Assembly: GCA_964036315.1 (NCBI GenBank)
Contig: CAXIWW010000817.1
Span: 9,335,501-9,399,500, forward strand
From: Acanthosepion esculentum
Lineage: Eukaryota > Mollusca > Cephalopoda > Sepiida > Sepiidae
Direction of reading: 5' to 3'
DNA: 64,000 nt
The notes under the pieces were generated by a model. The model searched no databases. It was not told the DNA's origin and worked only from the letters and a program-made list of their open reading frames with translations. Positions within the stretch are counted from its first letter, which is position 1, and each line of letters opens with the position of its first letter. The position numbers and the translations under genes are program-made. This document shows positions 36,661-51,000 of this stretch, piece after piece.

Positions 36661-39600
36661 GATCCCCAGTCCCAGAAAGTCACATGCAGAGGACCCCCCA
36701 CCCAGGTGACAGTACCATATATCCCACGCATATGACCCCGCACCCAGGAGACAGTCCCAGAAAGTCCCACGCAGAAGACCCCCACTCCCAAGAAGTCCCA
36801 TGCAGACGACCGCCACCCAGGAGACAGTCCCAGAAAGTCCCACGCAGACGACCCCCATTCCCAGAAAGTCCCACGCTGACGACCCCAGTCGCAGGAAGTC
36901 CAACGCAGACGACCCACAGTCCCAGGAGACATTCCCAGAAAGTCCCACGCAGACGGCCCCCATTCCCAGAAAGTCCCACGCAGACGACCCCCAGTCCGAC
37001 AAAGTCCCACGCAGACGGCCCCCAGTCCCAGAAAGTCCCACGCAGACGACCCCCAGGCCCAGCAAGTCCCAGGCAGACAACCCCCCACACAGGAGACAGT
37101 CCCAGAAAGTCCCACGCAGACGACCCACAGTCCAGGAAAGTCCCAAGCAAATGACACCCACCTAGGAGACAATCCCAGAAAGACCGACGCAGAAGACCCC
37201 CAGTCCCAGAAAGTCCCAAAGACGAGCCCCCACCCAGGAGACAGTCGCAGAAAGTCCCACGCAGACCAGCCCCCACCCAGGAGAAAGTCCCATAAAGTCC
37301 CACGCAGACGATCCCCAGTCCCAGAAAGTCACATGCAGAGGACCCCCCACCCAGGTGACAGTCCCAGATATCCCACGCAGATGACCCCGCAGCCAGGAGA
37401 CAGTCCCAGAAAGTCCCATGCAGACGAGCCCCATTCCCAGAAAGTCCCACGCAGAAGACACCCAGTCCCAGGAAGTCCCATGCAGACGACCCACAGTCCC
37501 AGGAGACATTCCCAGAATGTCCCACGCAGACGACCCCCCAACCAGGAGACAGTCCCAGAAAGTCCCACGCAGACGACCCCCATTCCCAGAATGTCCCACG
37601 CAGACGACCCCAGTCGCAGGAAGTCCAACGCAGACGACCCACAGTCCCAGGTGACATTCCCAGAAAGTCCCACGCAGACGGCCCCCAGTCCCAGAAAGTT
37701 CCACGCAGACGACCCCCAGTCCGACAAAGTCACACGCAGAAGACCCCCAGTCCCAGAAAGTCCCACGCAGACGACCCCCCACCCAGGAGACAGTCCCAGA
37801 AATTCCCACGCAGACGGCCCCCAGTCCCAGAATGTCCCACGCAGACGACCCCAGTCCCAGAAAGTCCAACGCAGACGAGCCCCAGTCACAGAAAATTCCA
37901 CGCAGACGTTCCCCCCACCTAGGAGACAGTCCCCGAATGTCCCACGCAGACGACCCCCAGTCTAAGAAAGTCCCATGAAGACGACCCCCACGAAGGAGAC
38001 AGTCCCAGAAAGTCCCATGCAGACGACCCCCACTCCCAGAAAGTCCCTCGTAGACGGCCCCCAGTCACAGAAAGTCCAACGCAGACGGCCCCCAGTCCCA
38101 GAAAGTCCCACGCAGACGACCCCCACCCAGGAGACAGTCGCAGAAAGACCCACGCAGACGAGCCACAGTACCAGAAAGTCCCACACAGACGACCCCCAGT
38201 CCTAGGAAGTCCCATGCAGACGACCCCCACCCAGGAGACAGTCCCAGAAAGTCCCAAACAGACAACCCTCCACCCAGGAGACAGTCCCAGAAAGTCCCAA
38301 GCAGACGACCCCAGTCCCAGAAAGTCCCACGCAGACGAGCCCACACCCAGGAGACAGTCCCAGAAAGTCCCAGGCAGATGACCCCCAGGCCTAGAAAGTC
38401 CCACGCAGACGACCCCCAGTCCCAGAAAGACCCACGCAGACGGCCCCCAGTCCCAGAAAGTCCCAAACAATCGACCTCGCACCCAGGTGACAGTCCCAGA
38501 AAGTCCCACGCAGACGATCCCCAGTCCCAGAAAGTCACATTCAGAGGACCCCCCACCCAGGTGACAGTACCAGATATCCCACGCATATGACCCCGCACCC
38601 AGGAGACAGTCCCAGAAAGTCCCACGCAGAAGACCCCCACTCCCAAGAAGTCCCATGCAGACGACCGCCACCCAGGAGACAGTCCCAGAATGTCCCACGC
38701 AGACGACCCCCATTCCCAGAAAGTCCCACGCTGACGACCCCAGTCGCAGGAAGTCCAACGCAGACGACCCACAGTCCCAGGAGACATTCCCAGAAAGTCC
38801 CACGCAGACGGCCCCCATTCCCAGAAAGTCCCACGCAGACGACCCCCAGTCCGACAAAGTCCCACGCAGACGGCCCCCAGTCCCAGAAAGTCCCACGCAG
38901 ACGACCCCCAGGCCCAGCAAGTCCCAGGCAGACAACCCCCCACACAGGAGACAGTCCGAGAAAGTCCCACGCAGACGACCCACAGTCCAGGAAAGTCCCA
39001 AGCAAATGACCCCCACCTAGGAGACAATCCCAGAAAGACCGACGCAGAAGACCCCCAGTCCCAGAAAGTCCCAAAGACGACCCCCCACCCAGGAGACAGT
39101 CGCAGAAAGTCCCACGCAGACCAGCCCCCACCCAGGAGACAGTCCCATAAAGTCCCACGCAGACGATCCCCAGTCCCAGAAAGTCACATGCAGAGGACCC
39201 CCCACCCAGGTGACAGTCCCAGATATCCCACGCAGATGACCCCGCAGCCAGGAGACAGTCCCAGAAAGTCCCATGCAGACGACCCCCATTCCCAGAAAGT
39301 CCCACGCAGAAGACACCCAGTCCCAGGAAGTCCCATGCAGACGACCCACAGTCCCAGGAGACAGTCCCAGAAAGTCCCACGCAGACGACCCCCATTCCCA
39401 GAATGTCCCACGCAGACGACCCCAGTCGCAGGAAGTCCAACGCAGACGACCCACAGTCCCAGGTGACATTCCCAGAAAGTCCCACGCAGACGGCCCCCAG
39501 TCCCAGAAAGTTTCACGCAGACGACCCCCAGTCCGACAAAGTCACACGCAGAAGACCCCCAGTCCCACAAAGTCCCACGCAGACGACCCCCCACCCAGGA

Positions 39601-42000
39601 GACAGTCCCAGAAATTCCCACGCAGACGGCCCCCAGTCCGAGAAAGTCCCACGCAGACGACCCCAGTCCCAGAAAGTCCAACGCAGACGACCCCCAGTCA
39701 CAGAAAATTCCACGCAGACGTTCCCCCCACCTAGGAGACAGTCCCCGAATGTCCCACGCAGACGACCCCCAGTCTAAGAAAGTCCCATGAAGACGACCCC
39801 CACGAAGGAGACAGTCCCAGAAAGTCCCATGCAGACGACCCCCACTCCCAGAAAGTCCCTCGTAGACGGCCCCCAGTCACAGAAATTCCAACGCAGACGG
39901 CCCCCAGTCCCAGAAAGTCCCACGCAGACGACCCCCACCCAGCAGACAGTCCCAGAAAGTCCCACGCAGACAACCCCCAGTCCCAGAAAATCCCATGCAG
40001 ACGACCCCCACCAGGAGACAGTCCCAGAAAGACCGACGCAGAAGACCCCCAGTCCCAGAAAGTCCCAAAGACGACCCCCCACCCAGGAGACAGTCGCAGA
40101 AAGTCCCACGCAGACCAGCCCCCACCCAGGAGACAGTCCCATAAAGTCCCACGCAGACGATCCCCAGTCCCAGAAAGTCACATGCAGAGGACCCCCCACC
40201 CAGGTGACAGTCCCAGATATCCCACGCAGATGACCCCGCAGCCAGGAGACAGTCCCAGAAAGTCCCATGCAGACGACCCCCATTCCCAGAAAGTCCCACG
40301 CAGAAGACACCCAGTCCCAGGAAGTCCCATGCAGACGACCCACAGTCCCAGGAGACATTCCCAGAATGTCCCACGCAGACGACCCCCCAACCAGGCGACA
40401 GTCCCAGAAAGTCCCACGCAGACGACCCCCATTCCCAGAATGTCCCACGCAGACGACCCCAGTCGCAGGAAGTCCAACGCAGACGACCCACAGTCCCAGG
40501 TGACATTCCCAGAAAGTCCCACGCAGACGGCCCCCAGTCCCAGAAAGTTCCACGCAGACGACCCCCAGTCCGACAAAGTCACACGCAGAAGACCCCCAGT
40601 CCCAGAAAGTCCCACGCAGACGACCCCCCACCCAGGAGACAGTCCCAGAAATTCCCACGCAGACGGCCCCAGTCCGAGAAAGTCCCACGCAGACGACCCC
40701 AGTCCCAGAAAGTCCAACGCAGACGACCCCCAGTCACAGAAAATTCCACGCAGACGTTCCCCCCACCTAGGAGACAGTCCCCGAATGTCCCACGCAGACG
40801 ACCCCCAGTCTAAGAAAGTCCCATGAAGACGACCCCCACGAAGGAGACAGTCCCAGAAAGTCCCATGCAGACGACCCCCACTCCCAGAAAGTCCCTCGTA
40901 GACGGCCCCCAGTCACAGAAATTCCAACGCAGACGGCCCCCAGTCCCAGAAAGTCCCACGCAGACGACCCCCACCCAGCAGACAGTCCCAGAAAGTCCCA
41001 CGCAGACAACCCCCAGTCCCAGAAAATCCCATGCAGACGACCCCCACCAGGAGACAGTCCCAGAAAGTCCCACGCAGACGACCCCCAGTCCCAGAAAGTC
41101 CCACGCAGACGACCCCCAGTCCAAGAAAGTCCAACGCAGACGAACACCAGTCCCAGAAAGTCCCACGCAGACGACACCCCCACCCAGGAGACAGTCCCAG
41201 AAAGTCCCACGCAGACGATCCCCAGTCCCAGAAAGTCCCATGCAGACGACCCCCATTCCCAGAAAGTCCCACGCAGAAGACACCCAGTCCCAGGAAGTCC
41301 CATGCAGACGACCCACAGTCCCAGGAGACATTCCCAGAATGTCCCACGCAGACGACCCCCCAACCAGGAGACAGTCCCAGAAAGTCCCACGCAGACGACC
41401 CCCATTCCCAGAATGTCCCACGCAGACGACCCCAGTCGCAGGAAGTCCAACGCAGACGACCCACAGTCCCCGGTGACATTCCCAGAAAGTCCCACGCAGA
41501 CGGCCCCCAGTCCCAGAAAGTTCCACGCAGACGACCCCCAGTCCGACAAAGTCACACGCAGAAGACCCCCAGTCCCAGAAAGTCCCACGCAGACGACCCC
41601 CCACCCAGGAGACAATCCCAGAAATTCCCACGCAGACGGCCCCCAGTCCCAGAAAGTCCCACGCAGACGACCCCCAGTCCCAGAAAGTCCAACGCAGACG
41701 ACCCCCAGTCACAGAAAATTCCACGCAGACGTTCCCCCCACCTAGGAGACAGTCCCCGAATGTCCCACGCAGACGACCCCCAGTCTAAGAAAGTCCCATG
41801 AAGACGACCCCCACGAAGGAGACAGTCCCAGAAAGTCCCATGCAGACGGCCCCCAGTCACAGAAAGTCCAACGCAGACGGCCCCCAGTCCCAGAAAGTCC
41901 CACGCAGACGACCCCCACCCAGCAGACAGTCCCAGAAAGTCCCACGCAGACAACCCCCAGTCCCAGAAAATCCCATGCAGACGACCCCCACCAGGAGACA
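36661..42000 (+). repeat. Nested higher-order duplications of about 1.0 and 1.86 kb
   Basis: The stretch 36661-38515 recurs from 38516 with an offset of 1855 bp and a small 43-bp-unit deletion near 39360. Parts of it recur again at offsets of roughly 1.0 kb. The marker cagtctaagaaagtcccatg, preceded by ccacctaggagacagtcccc, lies at 37961, 39773, 40809 and 41784. A related, more diverged context is at 33331 and 35349. The group therefore holds about four copies of a roughly 1-kb module, one of them extended. Confidence 0.85.
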
Positions 42001-45000
42001 GTCCCAGAAAGTCCCACGCAGACGACCCCCCACGCATGAGACAGTCCCAGAAAGTCCAACGCAGACGAATCCCAGTCCTAGGAAGTCCCATGGAGACGAC
42101 CCCCACCCAGAAGACAGTCCCAGAAAGTCCCAAACCGACAACCCTCCACCCAGGATACAGTCCAAGAAAGTCCCACGCAGACGACCCCAGTCCCAGAATG
42201 TCCCACGCAGACGACCCCGCACCCAGGAGACAGTCCCAGAAAGTCCCACGCAGATGACCCCCAGTCCCAGAAAGTCCCACGCAGACGACCCTCTCGTCCC
42301 AGAAAGTCCAACGCAGACTAACCCCAGTCCCAGAAAGTCCCACGCAGACGACCCCCAGTCCCAGAAAGTCCCACGCAGACGACCCCCAGTCACAGAAAGT
42401 CCCACGCAGACGATACCCAACCAAGGAGACAATCCCAGAAAGTCCCACGCAGACGACCCCCAGTCCCAGAAAGACCCATGAAGACGCCCCCCCACCCAGT
42501 AGACAGTCCCAGAAAGTCCCACGCAGAAGACCCCCCACACAGGAGACAGTCCCAGAATGTCCCACGTAGACGACCCACAGTCCCAGAAAGTCACACGCAG
42601 AAGACCCCCAGTCCCAGAATGTCCCACGCAGACGACACACCACACAGGAGACAGTTCTCAGAAAGTCCCAAACTGACGACCCCCACCCAGGAGACAGTCC
42701 CAGAAAGTCCCACGCAGACGACACCAGTCCCAGAAAGTCCCACGCAGACGACACCGCACCCAGGAGACAGTCCCAGAAATCCCACGCAGATGACCCCCAG
42801 TCCCAGAAAGTCCCACGCAGACGACCCCCAGTCCTACAAAGTACCAAGCAGACGACCCCCACCCAGGAGACTGTCCCATAAAGTCCCACGTTGACGACCC
42901 CCAGTCCCAGAAAGTCCCAAACAGACAACCCCCAGTCCCAGAAAGTCCCACGCAGACGACCCCCAGTCCCAGAATGTCCCACGAAGACGATACCCAACCC
43001 AGGAGACAATCCCAGAAAGTCCCACGCAGACGACCCCCAGTCCCAGAAAGTCCCATGCAGATGACCCCCCACCCAGGAGACAGTCCCAGAAAGTTTCACG
43101 CAGACGACCCCCACACAGGAGACAGTCCCAGAATGTCCCACGTAGACGACCCACATTCACAGAAAGTCACACGCAGCCCCAGTCCCAGAAAGTCCCACGC
43201 AGACGACACAACACACAGGAGACAGTTCTCAGAAAGTCCAAAACAGACGACCCCCCACCCAGGAGACAGTCCCAGAAAGTCCCACGCAGACGACCCCCAC
43301 TCCCAGAAAGTCCGACGCAGAAGGCCCCCAGTCCCAGAAAGTCCCACGCAGACGACCCCAGTCCCAAAAAGTCCGACGCAGACGGCCCCCACCCAGGAGA
43401 CAGTCCCAGAAAGTCCCACGCAGACGACCCCCAGTCACAGAAAATCCCACTCAGAGGTGCCCCCCACCCAGGAGCCAGTCCCAGAAAGTTCCAAAAAGAC
43501 GACCCCCTACCTAGGAGACAGTCCCAGAAAGTCCCACGCAGACGACCCCCAGTCCCAGAAAGTCCCACGCAGACGACACCGCACCCAGGAGACTGTCCCA
43601 GACAGACCCACGCAGACGAACCACTGTCCCAGAAAGTCCCACGCAGACGAGTCTCCACCAAGGAAAGAGTCCCAGAAAGTCCCACGCATACGACCACCCA
43701 CCCAGGAGAGAGTCCCAGAAGGACCCACGCAGGCGACCCCCACTCCCAGAAATTCCAACGCAGACGACCCCCAGTCCCACAAAGTCCCACGCAGACGACA
43801 CCGCACACAGGAGACTGTCCCAGAAAGACCCATGCAGACGACCCCCCCACCAAAAAGACAGCCCCAGAAAGTCCCACGCAGACGAAACACCTCCCAGGAG
43901 ACAGTCCCAGAAAGTCCCATGCAGACGACCCCCCACCCAGGAGACAGTCCCAGAAAGTCCCACGCAGACGACACCCCCCCACCAAGGAGACAGCCCCAGA
44001 AAGTCCCACGCAGACGAAACACCTCCCAGGAGACAGTCCCAGAAAGACCCACGCAGACGACCCCCAGTCCCAGAAAATCCCACGCAGACGACTCCCCACC
44101 CAGGAGACAGTCCCACGCAGAAGACCGCCCACCCAGGAGAGAGTCCAAGAAAGACCCACGCAGACGACCCCGAGTCACAGAAAGTCCCATGCCGACGACA
44201 CCCCACCCAGGAGACTGTCCCAGATATCCCAAGCAGACGACCCCCCACCCAGGAGACAGTCCCAGAAAGTCCAACGCAGACGAGCCCCAATCGAAGAAAG
44301 TACCACGCAGACGAACCCCATACAGGAGACAGTCCCAGCAAGACCCACGCAGACGACCCCCAGTCAAAGAAAGTGCCACGCAGAAGAACACCCACCCAGG
44401 AGACAGTCCCAGAAAGTCCCACGCAGACGACCCCTCACCCAGGAGACAGTCCCAGAAAGTCCCACGCAGACGAACCCCAGTCCCAGAAAGTCCCACGCAG
44501 ACAACCCCCAGTCCCACAAAGTCCCACGCAGACGACACCGCACCCAGGAGACTGTCCCAGACAGACCCACGCAGACGAACCACTGTCCCAGAAAGTCCCA
44601 CACAGATGACCCCCAGTCCCAGAAGGTCCCACGCCGACGACTCCCAATCCATGAGACTGTCGCAGAAAGGCCCAAAAGTCGACACCCCACCCAGGAGACA
44701 GTCCCAGAAAGTCCTATGCAGACGACCCACCACCTAGAAGACAGTCCCAGAAAGTCCCACGCAGACGACACCCACCCAGGAGACAGTCCCAGAAAGACCC
44801 ACGCAGACGTCCCCCAGTCCCAGAAAGTCCCACGCAGACGACCCCCCAGACAGGAGACAGTCCCAGAAAGTCCCACGCAGACGACCCCCAGTCCCAGAAA
44901 GTCCCACGCAGACGACCCCCCAACCAGGAGACAGTCCCAGAAAGTCACACGCAGACGACCCCCAGTCCCAGAAAGTCCCAAGCAGACGACCCCCAGTCCC

Positions 45001-48000
45001 AGAAAGTCCCACGCAGGCGACCCCCCACCCAGGAGACAGTCCAAGAAAGTCCTACGCAGGCGACCCCCCCACCCAGGAGACAGTCACAGAAAGTCCCACG
45101 CAGACGACCCCCATTCCCAGAAAGTCCGGCGCAGACGACCCACGAGACAGGAGACAGTCCCAGAAAGTCCCACGCAGACGACCCCCAGTCCCAGAAAGTC
45201 CCACGCAGACGACCCCACACCCAGGAGACAGTCCAAGAAAGTCCTACGAAGACGACCCCCCCACCCAGGAGACAGTCCCAGAAAGTCCCACGCAGACGAC
45301 CCCCAGTCCCAGAAAGTCCCACGCAGACGACCCCTCACCCAGGAGACAGTCACAGAAAGTCCAACGCAGACGACACCCAGCCCAGGAGACAGTCCCAGAA
45401 AGTCCCATGCAGACGACCACCAGTCCCATAAAGTCACACGCAGACGACCCCTCACCCAGGAGACAGTCCCAGAAAGTCCGACGCAGACGGCACCCAGACC
45501 CAGAAAGTCCCAGGCAGACGACCCCCAGTCCCAGAAAGTCCCACGCAGACGACCCCCCACGCAGGAGACAGTCCCAGAAAGTCCCACGCAGATGACCCCC
45601 CAGTCCCAGAAAGTCCCACTCAGACGAAACCCAGGCCCAGAAAGTCCCACACAGACGACCCCCCACCCTGGAGACAGTACCAGAAAGTCCCACGCAGACG
45701 ACCCCCCAGACAGGAGACAGTCCCAGAAAGTCCCACGCAGACGACCCCCAGTCCCAGAAAGTCCCACGCAGACGAGCCCCCACCCAGGAGACAGTCCCAG
45801 AAAGTCCCACACAGACGACCCCCATTCCCAGAAAGTCCCACGCAGACGACCCCCCACCCAGGAGACAGTCACAGAAAGATCAACGCAGACGACCCCCCAA
45901 CCCAGGAGACAGTCCCAGAAAGTCCCATGCAGAAGACCTCCAGTCCCAGAAAGTCCCATGCAGACGACCCACCAGACAGGAGACAGTCCCAGAAAGTCCC
46001 ACGCAGACGACCCACCAGACAGGAGACAGTCCCAGAAAGTCCCACGCAGACGACCCCCAGTCCCAGAAAGTCCCACGCAGACGACCCACCACCCAGGAGA
46101 CAGTCCCAGAACGTCCGACGCAGACGACACCCAGTCCCAGAAAGTCCCACGCAGTCGGGCCCCACCCAGGAGACAGTCACAGAAAGTCCCACGCAGACGA
46201 CACCCAGGCCAGGAGACAGTCCCAGAAAGTCCCATGCAGACGACCTCCAGTCCCAGCAAGTCCCACGCAGACGACCCCCCAACCCAGGAGACAGTCCAAG
46301 AAAGTCCCACGCAGACGAACCCCAGTACCAGAAAGTCCCAAGCAGACGACCCCCAGTCCCAGAAAGTCCCACGCAGATGACCCCCAGTCCCACAACGTCC
46401 CACGAAGACGACCCCCCACCCAGCAGACATTTCCCAGAAAGTCCCACGCAGACGACACCCAGTCCCAGACAGTCCCACGCAGACCACCCCCAGTCACAGA
46501 AAGTCCCACGCAGACGACCCCCACCCAGGAGACAGTCCAAGAAAGTCCTACGCAGACGACCCCCCCACCCAGGAGACAGTCCCAGAAAGTCCCACGCAGA
46601 CGACCCCCATTCCCAGAAAGTCCAACGCAGACGACACCCAGCCCAGGAGAGAGTCCCAGAAATCCCATGCAGACGACCCCCCGCCCAGGAGACAGTCCAA
46701 GAAAGTCCCATGCAGACGACCCCCAGTCCCAGAAAGTACCACGCAGATGACCCCCAGTCCCAGAAGGTCCCACGCAGACGACCCCCAATCCCAGAAAGTC
46801 CCATGCAGACGACCCCCACCCAAGCAAACAGTGCCAGAAAGTCCCACGCAGACGACACACCACCTAGAAGACAGTCCCAGAAAGTCCCACGCAGACGACC
46901 CCCACCCAGGGGACAGTCCCAGAAAGACCCACGCAGACGACGCCCAGTCCCAGAAAGTCCCACGCAGACGAGCCCCCAGACAGGAGACAGTCCCAGAAAG
47001 TCCCACGCAGACGACCCCAGTCCCAGAAAGTCCCACGCATATAACCCCCAGTCCCAGAAAGTCCCACGCAGACGATCTCCAGTCCCAGAAATTCCCACGC
47101 AGACGAAACCCCACCCAGGCGACAGTCCCAGAAAGTCCCACGCAGACGACCCACCACCTAGAAGACAGTCGCACAAAGTTCCACGCAGACGACCCCCACC
47201 CAGGAGACAGTCCCAGAAAGACCCACGCAGAAATCCCACACTCCCAGAAAGTCCCACGCAGACGACCCCCCAGACAGGAGACAGTCTCTGAAAGTCCCAC
47301 GCAGACGATCCCCAGTCCCAGAAAGTCCCACGCACACGATCCCCAGTCCCAGAAAATCCCACGCAGAAGACCCCCATTCCCAGAAAGTCCCACGCAGACG
47401 ACCCCCCACCCAGGAGACAGTCCCAGAAAGTCCGACGCAGACGACACCCAGTCCCAGAAAGTCCCACGCAGACGGGCCCCACCAAGGAGACAGTCACAGA
47501 AAGAGCAACGCAGACGACCCCCCACCCAGGAGACAGTCCCAGAAAGTCCCATGCAGAAGACCTCAAGTCCCAGAAAGTCCCACGCAGACGGCCCCCACCC
47601 AGGAGACAGTCCCAGAAAGTCCCATGCAGACGACCTCCAGTCACAGCAAGTCCCACGCAGACGACACCTTACTCAGGAGAGAATCCCAGAAAGTCCCACG
47701 CAGACGACCCACCAGACAGGAGACAGTCCCAGAAAGTCCCACGCAGACGACCCCTAGTCCCAGAAAGTCCGACGCAGACAACCCCCCACCCAGGAGACAG
47801 TCCCAGAAAGTCCCACGCAGACGAACCACAGTCCCAGAAAGTCCCACGCTGAGGACCCCCCCACCCAGGAGACAGTCCAAGAAAGTCCTACGCCGACGAC
47901 CCCCCAACCCAGGAGAGAGTCCCAGAAAGTCCCACGCAAACGACCCCCAGTACCAGAAAGTCCCAAGCAGACGACCCCCAGTCCCAGAAAGTCCCACGCA

Positions 48001-51000
48001 GATGACACCCAGTCCCACAACGTCCCACGCAGACGACCCCCCACCCAGCAGACATTTCCCAGAAAGTCCCACGCAGACGTCACCCAGTCCCAGAAAGTCC
48101 CACGCAGACCACCCCAGTCACAGAAAGTCCCACGCAGACCACCCCCAGTCACAGAAAGTCCCACGCAGACGACGCCCCACCCAGGAGACAGTCCAAGAAA
48201 GTCCTACGCAGACGACCCCCCTACCCAGGAAACAGTCCCAGAAAGTGCCACGCAGACGACCCCCATTCCCAGAAAGTCCAACGCAGACGACACCGAGCCC
48301 AGGAGAGAGTCCCAGAAAGTCCCATGCAGACGACCCCCCACCCAGGAGAAAGTCCAAGAAAGTCCCACGCAGACGACCCCCAGTCCCAGAAAGTACCACG
48401 CAGATGACCCCCAGTCCCAGAAGGTCCAACGCAGACGACCCCCAGTCCCAGAAGCTCCCACGCAGACGACCCCCAATCCCAGAAAGTCCCATGCAGACGA
48501 CCCCCCACCCAAGCGACAGTGCCAGAAAGTCCCACGCAGACGACCCCCACCCAGGAGACAGTCCCAGAAAGACCCACGCAGACGAGCCCCAGTCCCAGAA
48601 AGTCCCACGCAGACGACCCCCCACCCAGGAGACAGTCCCAGAAAGTCCGACGCAGACGACACCCAGTCCCAGAAAGTCCCACGCAGACGATCCCCAGTCC
48701 CAGAAAGTCCCACGCAGACGATCCCCCACCCAGGAGACAGTACAAGAAAGTCCTACGCAGACGACCCCCCCACCCAGGAGACACTCCCAGAAAGTCCCAC
48801 GCAGACGACCCCCAGTCCCAGAAAGTCCCACGCAGATGACCCCCCAGACAGGAGACAGTCCCAGAAAGTCCAACGCAGACGACCCCCAGTCCCAGAAAGT
48901 CTCACGCAGACGACCCCCAGTCCCAGAAAGTCCCACGCAGACGACACCCCACCCAGGAGACACTCCCAGAAAGTCCGACGCAGAAGACACCCAGTCCCAG
49001 ACAGTCCCACGCAGACGGCCCCCACCAAGGAGACAGTCACAGAAAGAGCAACGCAGACGACCCCCCACCCGGGAGACAGTCCCAGAAAGTCCCATTCAGA
49101 AGACCTCCAGTCCCAGAAAGTCCCACGCAGACGGCCCCCACCCAGGAGACAGTCACAGAAAGTCCCACGCAGACGACACCCAGGCCAGGAGACAGTCCCA
49201 GAAAGTCCCATGCAGACGACCTCCAGTCCCAGCAAGTCCCACGCAGACGACCCCTCACTCAGGAGACAGTCCCAGAAAGTCCCACGCAGACGACCCACCA
49301 GACAGGAGACAGTCCCAGAAAGTCCCACGCAGACGACCCCCAGTCCCAGAAAGTCCCACGCAGACGACCCCCCACCCAGGCGACAGTCCCAGAAAGTCCC
49401 ACGCATACGACCCCCAGTCCCAGAAAGTCCCACGCAGACGAACCCCAGTCCCAGAAAGTCCCACGCTGACGACCCCCCCACCCAGGAGACAGTCGAAGAA
49501 AGTCCCACGCAGACGACCCCCAGTACCAGAAAGTCCCAAGCAGACGACCCCCAGTCCCAGAAAGTCCCACGCAGATGACACCCAGTCCCACAACGTCCCA
49601 CGCAGATGACCCCCCACCCAGCAGACATTTCCCAGAAAGTCCCACGCAGACGAGACCCAGTCCCAGAAAGTCCCACGCAGACCACCCCCAGTCACAGAAA
49701 GTCCCACGCAGACCACCCCCAGTCACAGAAAGTCCCACGCAGACGACCCCCCCACCCAGGAGACAGACACAGAAAGTCCCACGCAGACGACCCCCAGTCC
49801 CAGAAAGTCCCACGCAGACGACCCCCAGTCCCAGAAAGTCCCACGCAGACGACCCCCAGTCCCAGGAAGTCCCACGCAGACGATCCCCCCACCCAGCAGA
49901 GAGTCCCAGAAAGTCCCATGCAGACGACCTCCAGTCCCAGAAAGTCCCACGCAGACGACCCCCCACCCAGGAGACAGTCACAGAAAGTCCCACGCAGACG
50001 ACCCACCAGACAGGAGACAGTCCCAGAAGGTCCCACGCAGACGAGCCCCAGTCCCAGAAAGTCCCACGTAGACGACCACCCACCCAGGAGACAGTCCAAG
50101 AAAGTCCAACGCAGACGACCGCCAGTCCCAGAAAGTCCCACGCAGACGACCCCCAGTCCCAGAAAGTCCCACGCAGACGACCCCCCACCCAGGAGACAGT
50201 CCAAGAAAGTCCCACGTAGACGACCCCCTGTCCCAGAAAGTCCCACGCAGATGACCCCCAGTCCCAGAAGGTCCCACGCAGACGACCCCCACTCCCAGAA
50301 AGTCCCAGCAGACGACCCCCCAACCAGGAGACAGTACAAGAAAGTCTTACGCAGACGACCCCCCCACCCAGGAGACACTCCCAGAAAGTCCCAGGCAGAC
50401 GACCCCCAGTCCCAGAAAGTCCCACGCAGACAACCCCCAGTACCAGAAAGTCCCACTCAGACGACCCCCAGTCCCAGAAAGTCCCACACAGACGACGCCC
50501 GACCCAGGAGTCAGTCCCAGAAAGTCCCACGCAGACGACCCCCTGTCCCAGAAATTCCCACGCAGACGACCCCCCAACCTGGAGACAGTACCAGAAAGTA
50601 CCACGCAGACGACCACCCAGACAGGAGACAGTCCCAGAAAGTCCCACGCAGACGACCCCCTGTCCCAGAAAGTCCCACGCAGACGAGCCCCCACCCAGCA
50701 GACCGTCCCAGAAAGTCCCATGCAGACGACCTCCAGTCCCAGAAAGTCCCACGCAGACGACCCCTCACCCAGGACACAGGCCCAGAAAGTCCCACACAGA
50801 CGAGCCACCAGACAGGAGACAGTCCCAGAAAGTCCCACGCAGACGACCCCCAGTCCCAGAAAGTCCCACGCAGACGAGCCCCCACCCAGTTGACAGTCCC
50901 AGAAAGTCCCACTCAGACGACCCCCAGTCCCAGAAAGTCCCACGCAGACGACCACCCACCCAGGAGACAGTCCCAGAAAGTCCGACGCAGACGACACCCA

